Shown in pieces: positions 1-5,385 of a DNA stretch of 5,899 bases. The position numbers and the translations under genes were made by a program. The stretch covers positions 1 to 5,899 of the forward strand of contig CAIKBN010000023.1 in assembly GCA_903825675.1 (NCBI GenBank), given 5' to 3'. Under the pieces are notes generated by a model. It ran no database searches, was not told the DNA's origin, and saw nothing but the letters and a program-made list of their open reading frames with translations. The stretch is from an uncultured archaeon. Its GTDB lineage: Archaea > Aenigmatarchaeota > Aenigmatarchaeia > GW2011-AR5. The first letter of the stretch is position 1. Each line of letters starts with the position of its first letter.

Positions 1-170
1 TCCAATAACAGACTGTTGGTAGGCAGATAACATTTTTTTATTATTTTATTCAGAACTTCCTCATTTTTTTCAGTGTCAAAATAGTTATGTTTATTTCCAA
101 TATCAAAAATCTGATACCTTCTTAGCCTGGTTGGCTGATGAACCTGGAAATAAACACACACAGATACCAT
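1..170 (-). CDS. GH57 alpha-amylase-type glycoside hydrolase, N-terminal fragment
   Basis: This gene runs off the left edge; 56 codons plus two bases are visible, reading from an ATG at 170 toward 1. The start of the protein, MVSVCVYFQVHQPTRLRRYQ, carries the HQP motif (residues 11-13) of conserved region 1 of GH57 enzymes, followed by FDIG (22-25), YFD (30-32) and YLPTN (48-52), a pattern I recognise from archaeal GH57 alpha-amylase-like proteins. Family members hydrolyse or rearrange alpha-1,4-glucans with a retaining mechanism; the catalytic residues lie downstream and cannot be checked here. The ATG shares one base with the TAA of the upstream glycosyltransferase (172-170), and a GGAG at 175-178 sits 4 nt before it, so start and co-translation are well supported. 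Whether it is an amylase, amylopullulanase or glucanotransferase cannot be decided from this fragment. Confidence 0.85.
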   Translation of the reverse strand, partial: MVSVCVYFQVHQPTRLRRYQIFDIGNKHNYFDTEKNEEVLNKIIKKCYLPTNSLLL

Positions 171-1357
171 TATACTCCGCCCACCAAACCCTTGTAGATT
201 TCTATACATCTCTCAGCTGGTTTGTGCCAGCTCATCTTGCTTACCTCATCCAAGCCGTTCTGCTTTATTGAATTATGTAGCACATCATATTTAAGCAATG
301 CTAAGATCTTATTGCTCATTTCATGTGTGTCCCAGAAATCAACCCTTAAGCAATGCCTGATAACTTCTGTAACCCCGCTGTTTTTCGAGACAATAGCAGG
401 CACGCCGTTTTTCATGGCTTCCAGCACTGTTATTCCAAAGGGTTCTGAGACAGACGGCAGCACGTATACATCAGCAAGCTGATATATCCTGTTTATTTCC
501 TCTTCTTTCAGAAAACCTGAAAACAAAACACTGTCAGCTATGCCTAGTTCTGCGGCTTTTTCTATAATATATGATTCCATATCACCTGAGCCTGCAATTA
601 CAAATTTAACATCGTTGTCATGCTCTAAGACCTTTTTTGCAGCTTTAAGGAAGTGGTCTGGGCCTTTTTGGAAGGTTACTCTGCCTAAAAACAGGACAAT
701 TTTATGATTCTTTTTAATTTGTTTATCCACAGTGTAATCTTCGAAAGTGGTTGCATTGTGAACCACATGTATTTTTTCTGGGTTAATTCCATAATATTTT
801 ATTATTTTATCCTTTGTATAATTGCTTACTGTTATAACAGCATCTGCATATTCTAGCCCGCTTTTTTCAATTTCAAATACATGCTGATTCATGCCCTCTC
901 CGCTTCTGTCAAACTCTGTGGAGTGGACATGCACAATCAATGGCTTGCCTGAGAGCTTCTTTGCAGCTATTCCTGCCTTAAAGGTCATCCAGTCATGGGC
1001 ATGGATTATGTCATATTCTTCATCTGCAATTGCTTCTATAGCCATTTTTGTGTAATTTTCAACCTCTTCGAACAAGTCTCTGCCGTATATATATGGTTTT
1101 TTGCCTGACAAGACTTCTCTAGTATACTGCGCTGAGGTCATGTAGCCTACAAGCGGTGAATTAACCCTCTTTATTTTGATTCTTGAATTTTCAAGAGATA
1201 TAAATTTTCCGAACTTCAGGTCAGTATTTCCTCGTGGCATAACAAAGATTATGTCCACGTTTTTATCGCTGAGATTCTTGACCAGGTTGAAGCAAACCCT
1301 TCCCAAGCCGCCTATGCTGTGAGGTGGAAACTCCCATCCAAACATCAAGACCTTCAT
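170..1357 (-). CDS. GT4-family glycosyltransferase (glycogen/starch synthase-like fold)
   Basis: Predicted cytosolic GT-B retaining glycosyltransferase that transfers a sugar from a nucleotide-sugar donor. Residue numbers here count from the farthest possible start (GTG at 1366, 398 aa). The N-terminal domain opens with MKVLMFGWEFPP and a glycine-rich GGLG loop (19-22), then HAHDW (122-126) and HVHSTEF (146-152). The C-terminal domain has GRVTFQKG (R229, K234, phosphate contacts) and the E-x7-E signature SEPFGITVLEA (E308, E316). The length is normal for GT4 and shorter than a typical GT5 glycogen synthase. There are no membrane segments or signal peptide. Starts at 1366 (GTG), 1363 (ATG) and 1357 (ATG) are all possible; I prefer 1357 because family proteins usually begin right at MKVLMFGWEFPP, and a GTGAT stretch (1366-1362) precedes it by 4 nt. 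The coupled GH57 gene points to alpha-glucan metabolism; glycan or glycolipid synthesis is the alternative. Confidence 0.9.
   Translation of the reverse strand: MKVLMFGWEFPPHSIGGLGRVCFNLVKNLSDKNVDIIFVMPRGNTDLKFGKFISLENSRIKIKRVNSPLVGYMTSAQYTREVLSGKKPYIYGRDLFEEVENYTKMAIEAIADEEYDIIHAHDWMTFKAGIAAKKLSGKPLIVHVHSTEFDRSGEGMNQHVFEIEKSGLEYADAVITVSNYTKDKIIKYYGINPEKIHVVHNATTFEDYTVDKQIKKNHKIVLFLGRVTFQKGPDHFLKAAKKVLEHDNDVKFVIAGSGDMESYIIEKAAELGIADSVLFSGFLKEEEINRIYQLADVYVLPSVSEPFGITVLEAMKNGVPAIVSKNSGVTEVIRHCLRVDFWDTHEMSNKILALLKYDVLHNSIKQNGLDEVSKMSWHKPAERCIEIYKGLVGGV
175..178 (-). promoter_or_regulatory. Shine-Dalgarno site of the GH57 gene
   Basis: GGAG on the minus strand lies 4 nt before the ATG at 170, inside the last codons of the glycosyltransferase gene. 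It supports reinitiation or coupled translation of the downstream GH57 gene on a shared mRNA. Confidence 0.6.
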
Positions 1358-1414
1358 ATGCATCACTACCTAAATAAATCTCCTCTATACCAACTAAACT
1401 ATTGGACAGCGGCT

Positions 1415-1424
1415 ATAATATTAT
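1415..1424. promoter_or_regulatory. AT-rich palindrome in the divergent GT / kae1 promoter region
   Basis: ATAATATTAT is a perfect 10-bp palindrome in the 106-bp gap between the divergent glycosyltransferase and kae1 genes. Because it reads the same on both strands it could act as a TATA element for the leftward gene, which would give that mRNA a leader of roughly 30 nt with GAGGAGAT at 1385-1378. AT-rich palindromes are common in such DNA, so this is a weak call. Confidence 0.3.
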
Positions 1425-1445
1425 TATCTCAACCTGTTTTTACTG

Positions 1446-1453
1446 TTTTAAAT
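1446..1453 (+). promoter_or_regulatory. Probable TATA box of kae1-sua5
   Basis: TTTTAAAT is centred about 23.5 bp before the ATG at 1473 and about 29.5 bp before the ATG at 1479. An archaeal TATA box places the transcription start about 25 bp downstream, so the message would be leaderless or nearly so. No Shine-Dalgarno motif is visible before either ATG, which agrees. Confidence 0.5.
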
Positions 1454-1472
1454 TAGTTAAATGACCTATTAG

Positions 1473-2459
1473 ATGATTATGATTTCACTTGGCATAGAAT
1501 CAACTGCACATACCTTTGGCATAGGCATAGTCAAAGCAGAAGATAACATAGAGGTATTAGCAAACATAAAGGATGTTTACACGCCGGAAAAGGGCGGCAT
1601 TCATCCAATAGAGGCAAAAGAGCACCATGAGAAGGTAAAGGAAAAGGTTCTAGATGATGCGCTTCAGAAAGCAGTGATTGAATTGGCTGACGTGGATCTA
1701 TTTGCTTACTCAGCTGGGCCTGGATTGCCGCCATGCCTGCGGGTTGGCTTGGAATTTGCCAAAAAGCTTGCTGAGGGCAGAAAACTGGTTGAGACAAATC
1801 ACTGCATTGCACATATAGAGATTGGCAGATTAATGACAAAGTGCAATGACCCGGTTACGCTATATGTATCAGGTGGCAATACCCAGGTAATTGGGTTTGC
1901 CTCAGGCCGTTACCGCGTCTTTGGCGAGACCCAGGACATAGCAATAGGCAATGCAATTGATACTTTTATAAGAGAGGCGACTGGAAAAAATCTCGGCGGG
2001 AAATACTTCGATGAAATGGCAAAGAAGGGCAAATATATTGAATTACCTTATGTTGTAAAGGGCATGGATTTGTCTTTTTCTGGAATAGTTACAGCTGCCC
2101 TGCAAAAATACAGGAAAGGCGAGAAGCTCGAGGATTTATGTTACTCAATGCAGGAAACATGCTACGCAATGCTTACAGAGGTTACTGAACGAGCTTTAGC
2201 GCATACAGGCAAGCAAGAGCTGCTTCTAACAGGTGGTGTTGCTGCTTCGCAACGCTTACAGGATATGCTGGGGATAATGTGCAAAGAACGCGGTGCAAAG
2301 CTTTATGTCTGCCCAAGGGAGTTTGCAGGCGACTGCGGCGCTAACATAGCATGGACAGGCATGCTTGCATACAAAAACGGCCAAAAAACTGTTCCTATAA
2401 GCAGGGCAGACTTCTACCAGAGATGGAGAACAGACGAGGTTGAGGTAGTGTGGTTATAA
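1473..2459 (+). CDS. kae1: Kae1, tRNA N6-threonylcarbamoyladenosine transferase (KEOPS catalytic subunit)
   Basis: Transfers the threonylcarbamoyl group from threonylcarbamoyl-AMP to A37 of ANN-decoding tRNAs, within the KEOPS complex in the cytosol. The 328-aa protein is an ASKHA-fold, archaeal-type family member: LGIESTAHTFGIGIV (6-20), EAKEHH (47-52), NHCIAHIEIGR (109-119), YVSGGNTQ (131-138), GETQDIAIGNAIDTF (151-165), GMDLSFSG (197-204), LLTGGVAAS (251-259) and the terminal RTDEVEVVW. By comparison with Pyrococcus Kae1 the metal ligands H110, H114, Y131 and D287 are all present. The region after D287 reads DCGANIA where the family usually has DNGAMIA. There is no fused Bud32 kinase domain, unlike some archaea; Bud32, Cgi121 and Pcc1 are not in the window. 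ATG 1473 gives MIMISLGIE; ATG 1479 (MISLGIE) is equally natural. The stop overlaps the start of sua5. Confidence 0.97.
   Translation: MIMISLGIESTAHTFGIGIVKAEDNIEVLANIKDVYTPEKGGIHPIEAKEHHEKVKEKVLDDALQKAVIELADVDLFAYSAGPGLPPCLRVGLEFAKKLAEGRKLVETNHCIAHIEIGRLMTKCNDPVTLYVSGGNTQVIGFASGRYRVFGETQDIAIGNAIDTFIREATGKNLGGKYFDEMAKKGKYIELPYVVKGMDLSFSGIVTAALQKYRKGEKLEDLCYSMQETCYAMLTEVTERALAHTGKQELLLTGGVAASQRLQDMLGIMCKERGAKLYVCPREFAGDCGANIAWTGMLAYKNGQKTVPISRADFYQRWRTDEVEVVWL
2436..2440 (+). promoter_or_regulatory. Shine-Dalgarno site of sua5
   Basis: GAGGT at 2436-2440 lies 9 nt before the GTG at 2450; a second GAGGT at 2442-2446 is only 3 nt away. Both lie within the end of kae1. They support the GTG as a real internal start on a bicistronic mRNA. 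Confidence 0.55.
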
Positions 2460-3076
2460 AAACCAAGATAGTAAAATTATCAGATAAAAAAGCAGTTGCA
2501 AGAGCAGTCCAGGTCTTGCGAAAAGGCAGCTTAGTTATTTATCCGACAGAGACATCATATGGCATTGCAGCAGATGCAACGAATCGCAATGCAATAAAAA
2601 GGATAAACAGCCTAAAGAAAAGAGCAGGCAAATTCATGCCTATAATTGTTTCTGACATGAAAATGGCAGAAAAATACATAGTTCTTAACAAGGAAATCAA
2701 AGCACTGATGAAAAGATTCATGCCAGGACCGCTGACACTGGTGGCAAAAAAGAAAAAATTAAAAACAAAGGGAATGATAGGAGGGTTTAGGATTCCTAAT
2801 AATCGCTTTGCATGCAGACTAGTAAAGAGCTTTGGCAAACCTATAACTGCAACATCTGCGAATATATCTGGCGAGCCACCGATTTATAAAATTCGCGAGA
2901 TAAGAAAGGCTTTTTATGGCAAGGTTGAGATGATAGTGGATGCAGGCAACCTTCCTAAAAGAAAGCCGTCAACTGTATACGATGCAGAAAGAAAAGTGGT
3001 TATCAGAAAAGGCAGGATAACAGAAAAGGATATTATGAAGGTGTGCTTAAATTATAAAGTTTCAATGCCTTTGTGA
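2450..3076 (+). CDS. sua5: Sua5/YrdC-type L-threonylcarbamoyladenylate synthase
   Basis: Makes L-threonylcarbamoyl-AMP from threonine, bicarbonate and ATP, the substrate that Kae1 uses for tRNA t6A37. The 208-aa protein is essentially one YrdC domain: YPTETSYGIAADAT (31-44), the basic LKKR segment (55-58), MPGPLTLVAKK (91-101), GGFRIPNN (111-118), ITATSANISG (132-141), PSTVYD (173-178) and VIRKGRI (184-190). The separate C-terminal Sua5 domain of longer homologues is absent, so it resembles short YrdC/TsaC-type enzymes. It starts with GTG and overlaps kae1 by 10 bp, so the two enzymes of successive steps are probably made from one message with coupled translation. Its last 15 bp (3062-3076) overlap the end of the opposing 141-aa gene. 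It is unusually lysine-rich, as expected of an AT-rich genome. The family call is secure; the gene could equally be named tsaC/yrdC. Confidence 0.95.
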   Translation: MVIKTKIVKLSDKKAVARAVQVLRKGSLVIYPTETSYGIAADATNRNAIKRINSLKKRAGKFMPIIVSDMKMAEKYIVLNKEIKALMKRFMPGPLTLVAKKKKLKTKGMIGGFRIPNNRFACRLVKSFGKPITATSANISGEPPIYKIREIRKAFYGKVEMIVDAGNLPKRKPSTVYDAERKVVIRKGRITEKDIMKVCLNYKVSMPL

Positions 3077-3487
3077 CCAGCCGTCTTCTTTTGGTAATTT
3101 TTGAACAGGTCCAGAAGTTTCTATTTTATTTTCTGGTACGTTTCTTTTATAACCTATAGTAATCTTATGATAGATTGTAGAAGCAATATCACCTGTGATT
3201 ATATCTACATATTTTTTTCTATATTTGGAAAGTTCAATATCTAAGATCTCCTCAGTTAGGCCAGGCGTCATTTCAATAAGTTCTTGTCTTTTATATACAA
3301 ATCTATGTTTTGGGCGCTTTGCAAATCTTATTATTTCAGACCCTATTATATGGTTCCTGTCTATAATAATAAGACGCCCGTCGTAATAGGCAGCATTTAG
3401 TCCGCTTTTCTTTATTTCCATTAGATTTAGAACATCATTTGTAATATCATATATCTTATCAATTTCTATTGTCTCAAGAGTCAACAT
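3062..3487 (-). CDS. Uncharacterised 141-aa protein, third gene of the RuBisCO cluster
   Basis: I do not recognise this family. The 141-residue product has no cysteine, no signal peptide and no membrane segment. It looks like a compact mixed alpha/beta domain (about 1-116) with a strand-like AAYYDGRLIIIDRNHIIG stretch (32-49), a basic patch RFAKRPKHRFVYKR (54-67), an acidic helix-like LTEEILDIELSKYRKKY (77-93), and a polar, proline-containing tail (117-141) ending in DGWSQRH. The ATG at 3487 is 20 bp after the nucleotidyltransferase stop, has no Shine-Dalgarno motif and is preceded at the right distance by a TATA-like box. A weak nucleic-acid-binding guess from the basic patch is only inference. 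The gene is probably real: the frame stays open over 426 bp, base use matches its neighbours, and both spacing and promoter fit. Its 3' end overlaps sua5 in convergent orientation by 15 bp. Confidence 0.75.
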   Translation of the reverse strand: MLTLETIEIDKIYDITNDVLNLMEIKKSGLNAAYYDGRLIIIDRNHIIGSEIIRFAKRPKHRFVYKRQELIEMTPGLTEEILDIELSKYRKKYVDIITGDIASTIYHKITIGYKRNVPENKIETSGPVQKLPKEDGWSQRH

Positions 3488-3507
3488 GTTAAGCCTATAT
3501 AGAGAAT

Positions 3508-3515
3508 TTATAAAA
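3508..3515 (-). promoter_or_regulatory. Probable TATA box of the 141-aa gene
   Basis: On the minus strand TTTTATAA is centred about 24.5 bp before the ATG at 3487 and covers the stop codon of the nucleotidyltransferase. It suggests separate, leaderless transcription of the downstream gene even though the two genes are only 20 bp apart. Confidence 0.45.
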
Positions 3516-3870
3516 GCTTTCTGGTGCTGTAATCCCTGAATTTTCTAATGCGAACTATCTTTGCCTCTGTCTTTATATCTTTTGGCATTTCCTGATCATA
3601 ACCTAGAGCGATTATATCTGGGTTTATCTTTTTCACAGTTTTCATATAATTAGTTGGGTGGCCTATAACAACATCGTCAGCTATTTTTAATGCAGTTATT
3701 TGCTTTTTCCTTTCCTTTGCAGGAACAGCATAGGACTTTTTGTTATTTTTGTCATGGGTTAGAACAACGACTAAGTAGCCTAATGCCTTGGCTTTGTTCA
3801 GGAAATATATATGGCCTGGATGGATTTTGTTAAAGCAACCGCCGGCAAGGACTTTTATTTCTCTTTTCAT
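3508..3870 (-). CDS. Small HxGH nucleotidyltransferase (archaeal FAD synthase / glycerol-3-P cytidylyltransferase-like)
   Basis: This single-domain protein of 120 residues belongs to the cytidylyltransferase-like superfamily, which transfers a nucleotidyl group from CTP or ATP to a phosphorylated small molecule. Visible motifs are AGGCFNKIHPGH (9-20; the catalytic HxGH is H17-x-G-H20), a helix with NKAKALG, VLTHD (36-40), the IALGYDQ strand-loop (87-93) and a C-terminal STRKLL (115-120) in the place of the nucleotide-binding ISSTxI/STT motif. The GCFN in place of the commoner GTFD is a small departure. It resembles archaeal RibL-type FAD synthases in size and layout, but substrate choice cannot be read from sequence; glycerol-3-phosphate, ethanolamine-phosphate or sugar-alcohol phosphates are alternatives. 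I chose ATG 3870 over an upstream ATG at 3915 because family proteins begin just before this beta strand and a TATA box lies 26 bp before it. It lies 32 bp after RuBisCO. Confidence 0.85.
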   Translation of the reverse strand: MKREIKVLAGGCFNKIHPGHIYFLNKAKALGYLVVVLTHDKNNKKSYAVPAKERKKQITALKIADDVVIGHPTNYMKTVKKINPDIIALGYDQEMPKDIKTEAKIVRIRKFRDYSTRKLL

Positions 3871-3892
3871 AATATCGACTAGCTTATAACAA

Positions 3893-3899
3893 ATAAATA
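3893..3899 (-). promoter_or_regulatory. Probable TATA box of the nucleotidyltransferase gene
   Basis: TATTTAT on the minus strand is centred 26 bp before the ATG at 3870, in the gap just after the RuBisCO stop (3903-3905). The spacing predicts a leaderless transcript and argues for the shorter start; no comparable box precedes the ATG at 3915. Confidence 0.5.
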
Positions 3900-3902
3900 G
3901 CT

Positions 3903-5150
3903 CTAATGCCCCCATTTATCCAGGGCGCTTTTCAGCTCAAAATGCTTCAGGGCGTATTTTTCCAAGGGTGTGCCACTCATTACTGCTTCAACTGCATAGC
4001 GAATGGCTCTGGCACCTATTATTGTTCCATAGGGATGGCCATGGCAGCCACCGCCGAATTGTGCTATAACATTTTTTCCAAGGATTTTGACGATATGAGG
4101 CACCATGCCCGGATACAAACCGCCGGAACATACTGCAAAAATAGGCTTTAGTTTAAACCAACTCTGCTCAAGAGCATGACCTTCCAGCTGCGGCACTATT
4201 TTTCTCTCTATCTCAATCTCAATGGTCTTTACCTCGTTTGCTCTGCTGCTCATTTTTCCGAATACGGTTCCTATATGCAGCTGGTCAGTGCCTATAAGCC
4301 GGCACAGCTTGGCAATGGTTAACATGGATATGCCATGATTGCCGCGAGTGAAAGCTGCATGCCCTGCTCTGTGGGCATGAATGACCATATCTTCTTTGCG
4401 AAGGGTCTGCAAGGCAGAAAAACCAGATGTTATAATGTCGATCATTGCATATTCTCCGCATTGCTCTTTAACAAACCTGGCTCTTCTTATCATTTCATCG
4501 GTTTCAGCAGTAACATTTGGCATGTAAATCTTTTTTTCGCCTGTTTCTTTTTCTGCTTTATCCCGCATTTTTAGCGTTTCTATAACTCTTTTCTCAAAGG
4601 GATTGAATTTCTGGCTGCTAAGGTTTTCATCATCCTTTACTATATCGCAACCTCCAATCCATGAGTTGTAAGCGACTTTTGCGTGGTCAACTGTCTTTAG
4701 GCCTAACTTCGGCTTTATTATGGTTCCGACTAGCGGTCTTTTGTAGACTTTTAGCAGTTTTCTTATGCCGGCTATGCCATATTTCGGTCCTTTGAAGCTT
4801 CTTATGTAAGCCCTTGGCAGATGAATATCCTCCAATCGTAATTTCTCAACTACTTTCATGCCGAATATATTGCCAGCTACTGAAGAAAGAAGCTGTGGGA
4901 CATTGCCTGGTTCAAACAAGTCAAGTGGATAAGCGATTTTAATATAATTCTTCTTTATAGAAAAGACCTTGGCACCTAATCCACGCATATAACTTTTTTC
5001 TGTTTTGACGTCTGTCCATGTGCCAATGGATGACTCGGCAGCAACCTGATTAGCAACATCAATAATTGAAGAGCCATGTATCGGCTCAAGGTAGAATTCG
5101 CATATTATGTCTGTAATATCCGGCTTGTATTTCAAATCAATGTACTCCAT
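3903..5150 (-). CDS. rbcL: Ribulose-bisphosphate carboxylase, form III-like archaeal RuBisCO large subunit
   Basis: Carboxylates ribulose-1,5-bisphosphate to two 3-phosphoglycerates; in archaea with form III enzymes it normally serves AMP/nucleoside salvage rather than the Calvin cycle, and no small subunit gene is seen here. At 415 aa it has the full length for this class. The N-terminal domain holds ESSIGTWT (39-46; E39 equals spinach E60) and GNIFGMK (93-99; N94 equals N123). The barrel holds GTIIKPKLGL (142-151; K146, K148), GGCDIVKDDE (166-175; carbamylated lysine K172, metal ligands D174 and E175), HAHRAGH (258-264; H260, R261), LHIGTVFGKM (291-300; H292, loop-6 K299), CSGG (341-344) and FGGGCHGHPYG (365-375). 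All catalytic residues I can place are present, so it should be active. After K299 the usual E-G is replaced by S-S. I chose ATG 5150 (MEYIDLKYKPD) over an upstream TTG at 5165 because a TATA box lies 26 bp before the ATG and family proteins start there. Confidence 0.95.
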   Translation of the reverse strand: MEYIDLKYKPDITDIICEFYLEPIHGSSIIDVANQVAAESSIGTWTDVKTEKSYMRGLGAKVFSIKKNYIKIAYPLDLFEPGNVPQLLSSVAGNIFGMKVVEKLRLEDIHLPRAYIRSFKGPKYGIAGIRKLLKVYKRPLVGTIIKPKLGLKTVDHAKVAYNSWIGGCDIVKDDENLSSQKFNPFEKRVIETLKMRDKAEKETGEKKIYMPNVTAETDEMIRRARFVKEQCGEYAMIDIITSGFSALQTLRKEDMVIHAHRAGHAAFTRGNHGISMLTIAKLCRLIGTDQLHIGTVFGKMSSRANEVKTIEIEIERKIVPQLEGHALEQSWFKLKPIFAVCSGGLYPGMVPHIVKILGKNVIAQFGGGCHGHPYGTIIGARAIRYAVEAVMSGTPLEKYALKHFELKSALDKWGH

Positions 5151-5172
5151 GCTAATAAATTTCAACAGAAGG

Positions 5173-5179
5173 ATATAAA
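5173..5179 (-). promoter_or_regulatory. TATA box of the RuBisCO gene
   Basis: TTTATAT on the minus strand is centred exactly 26 bp before the ATG at 5150. No Shine-Dalgarno motif precedes the ATG. This fits a leaderless archaeal transcript and fixes the start. Confidence 0.6.
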
Positions 5180-5297
5180 TGTTTGTAAATTATAATTTTG
5201 GTATTTCACTATACTCAGAATATGCTAAAAACAATGCACATAGGATTCTATGATTTATCTATTAACCCAGCTTAACGACGAATCTTAGTGTGATTTT

Positions 5298-5326
5298 AAT
5301 ATATTTACAATACATCAATATATTTA
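5298..5326. repeat. Two direct copies of a 10-bp AT-rich element, 19-bp period
   Basis: AATATATTTA occurs at 5298-5307 and again at 5317-5326, 19 bp apart (about two helical turns). It lies some 30-60 bp upstream of the AbrB-PhoU TATA box, where an activator could bind. In such AT-rich sequence this may be chance. Confidence 0.35.
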
Positions 5327-5346
5327 TATATATTTTATTTTAAAAA

Positions 5347-5374
5347 GATAGTAAGACTTAAATAGATTACTATC
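5347..5374 (+). promoter_or_regulatory. Candidate operator: perfect inverted repeat centred on the promoter
   Basis: GATAGTAA (5347-5354) and TTACTATC (5367-5374) are perfect reverse complements separated by 12 bp. The centre of symmetry (between 5360 and 5361) coincides with the centre of the TATA box. A dimeric protein bound here would block TBP/TFB. Since the gene itself encodes an AbrB-type DNA-binding protein, autorepression is the simplest inference. Confidence 0.55.
5357..5364 (+). promoter_or_regulatory. TATA box of the AbrB-PhoU gene
   Basis: CTTAAATA is centred about 25.5 bp before the ATG at 5386, the standard archaeal spacing if transcription starts at the start codon. No Shine-Dalgarno motif is present between the box and the ATG. 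Confidence 0.55.
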
Positions 5375-5385
5375 CTGCTATATTT

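Larger units (their letters stand above)
5151..5385. other. Divergent, AT-rich control region between RuBisCO and the AbrB-PhoU gene
   Basis: This 235-bp gap is the longest non-coding stretch in the window. It holds the RuBisCO TATA box on the left and, on the right, the TATA box and inverted repeat of the AbrB-PhoU gene, with a very AT-rich run (about 5290-5346) between. I see no tRNA-like or stable RNA fold, and only a 17-codon open frame (5222-5275) that I do not believe is a gene. Confidence 0.7.

Noticed and set aside
1531..1839. A 102-codon minus-strand open frame opposite kae1.
   Set aside because: It overlaps canonical Kae1 motifs and its composition (Gln, Pro, Cys, Leu) is that of an antisense shadow.
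2467..2474. A second copy of the operator half-site GATAGTAA inside sua5.
   Set aside because: There is no matching TTACTATC arm at the same spacing, it lies in coding sequence, and one chance 8-mer in a window of this size and AT content is unremarkable.
3083..3104. A T-rich plus-strand stretch as a sua5 terminator.
   Set aside because: It is interrupted and lies in the coding sequence of the opposing gene; without 3'-end data it is too weak to list as a terminator.
3871..3915. A longer nucleotidyltransferase starting at ATG 3915, overlapping the RuBisCO end.
   Set aside because: The extra 15 residues do not fit the family start, and the TATA box at 3893-3899 would lie inside the gene at the right distance for ATG 3870.
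3906..4574. Plus-strand open frames of 81 and 79 codons opposite RuBisCO.
   Set aside because: They are mirror images of strongly conserved RuBisCO coding sequence, rich in Cys and Phe as expected of antisense reading, with no start signals.
5222..5275. A 17-codon open frame on the plus strand in the divergent control region.
   Set aside because: It is very short, has no ribosome binding site or well-spaced TATA box and resembles no known peptide; chance is the better explanation.
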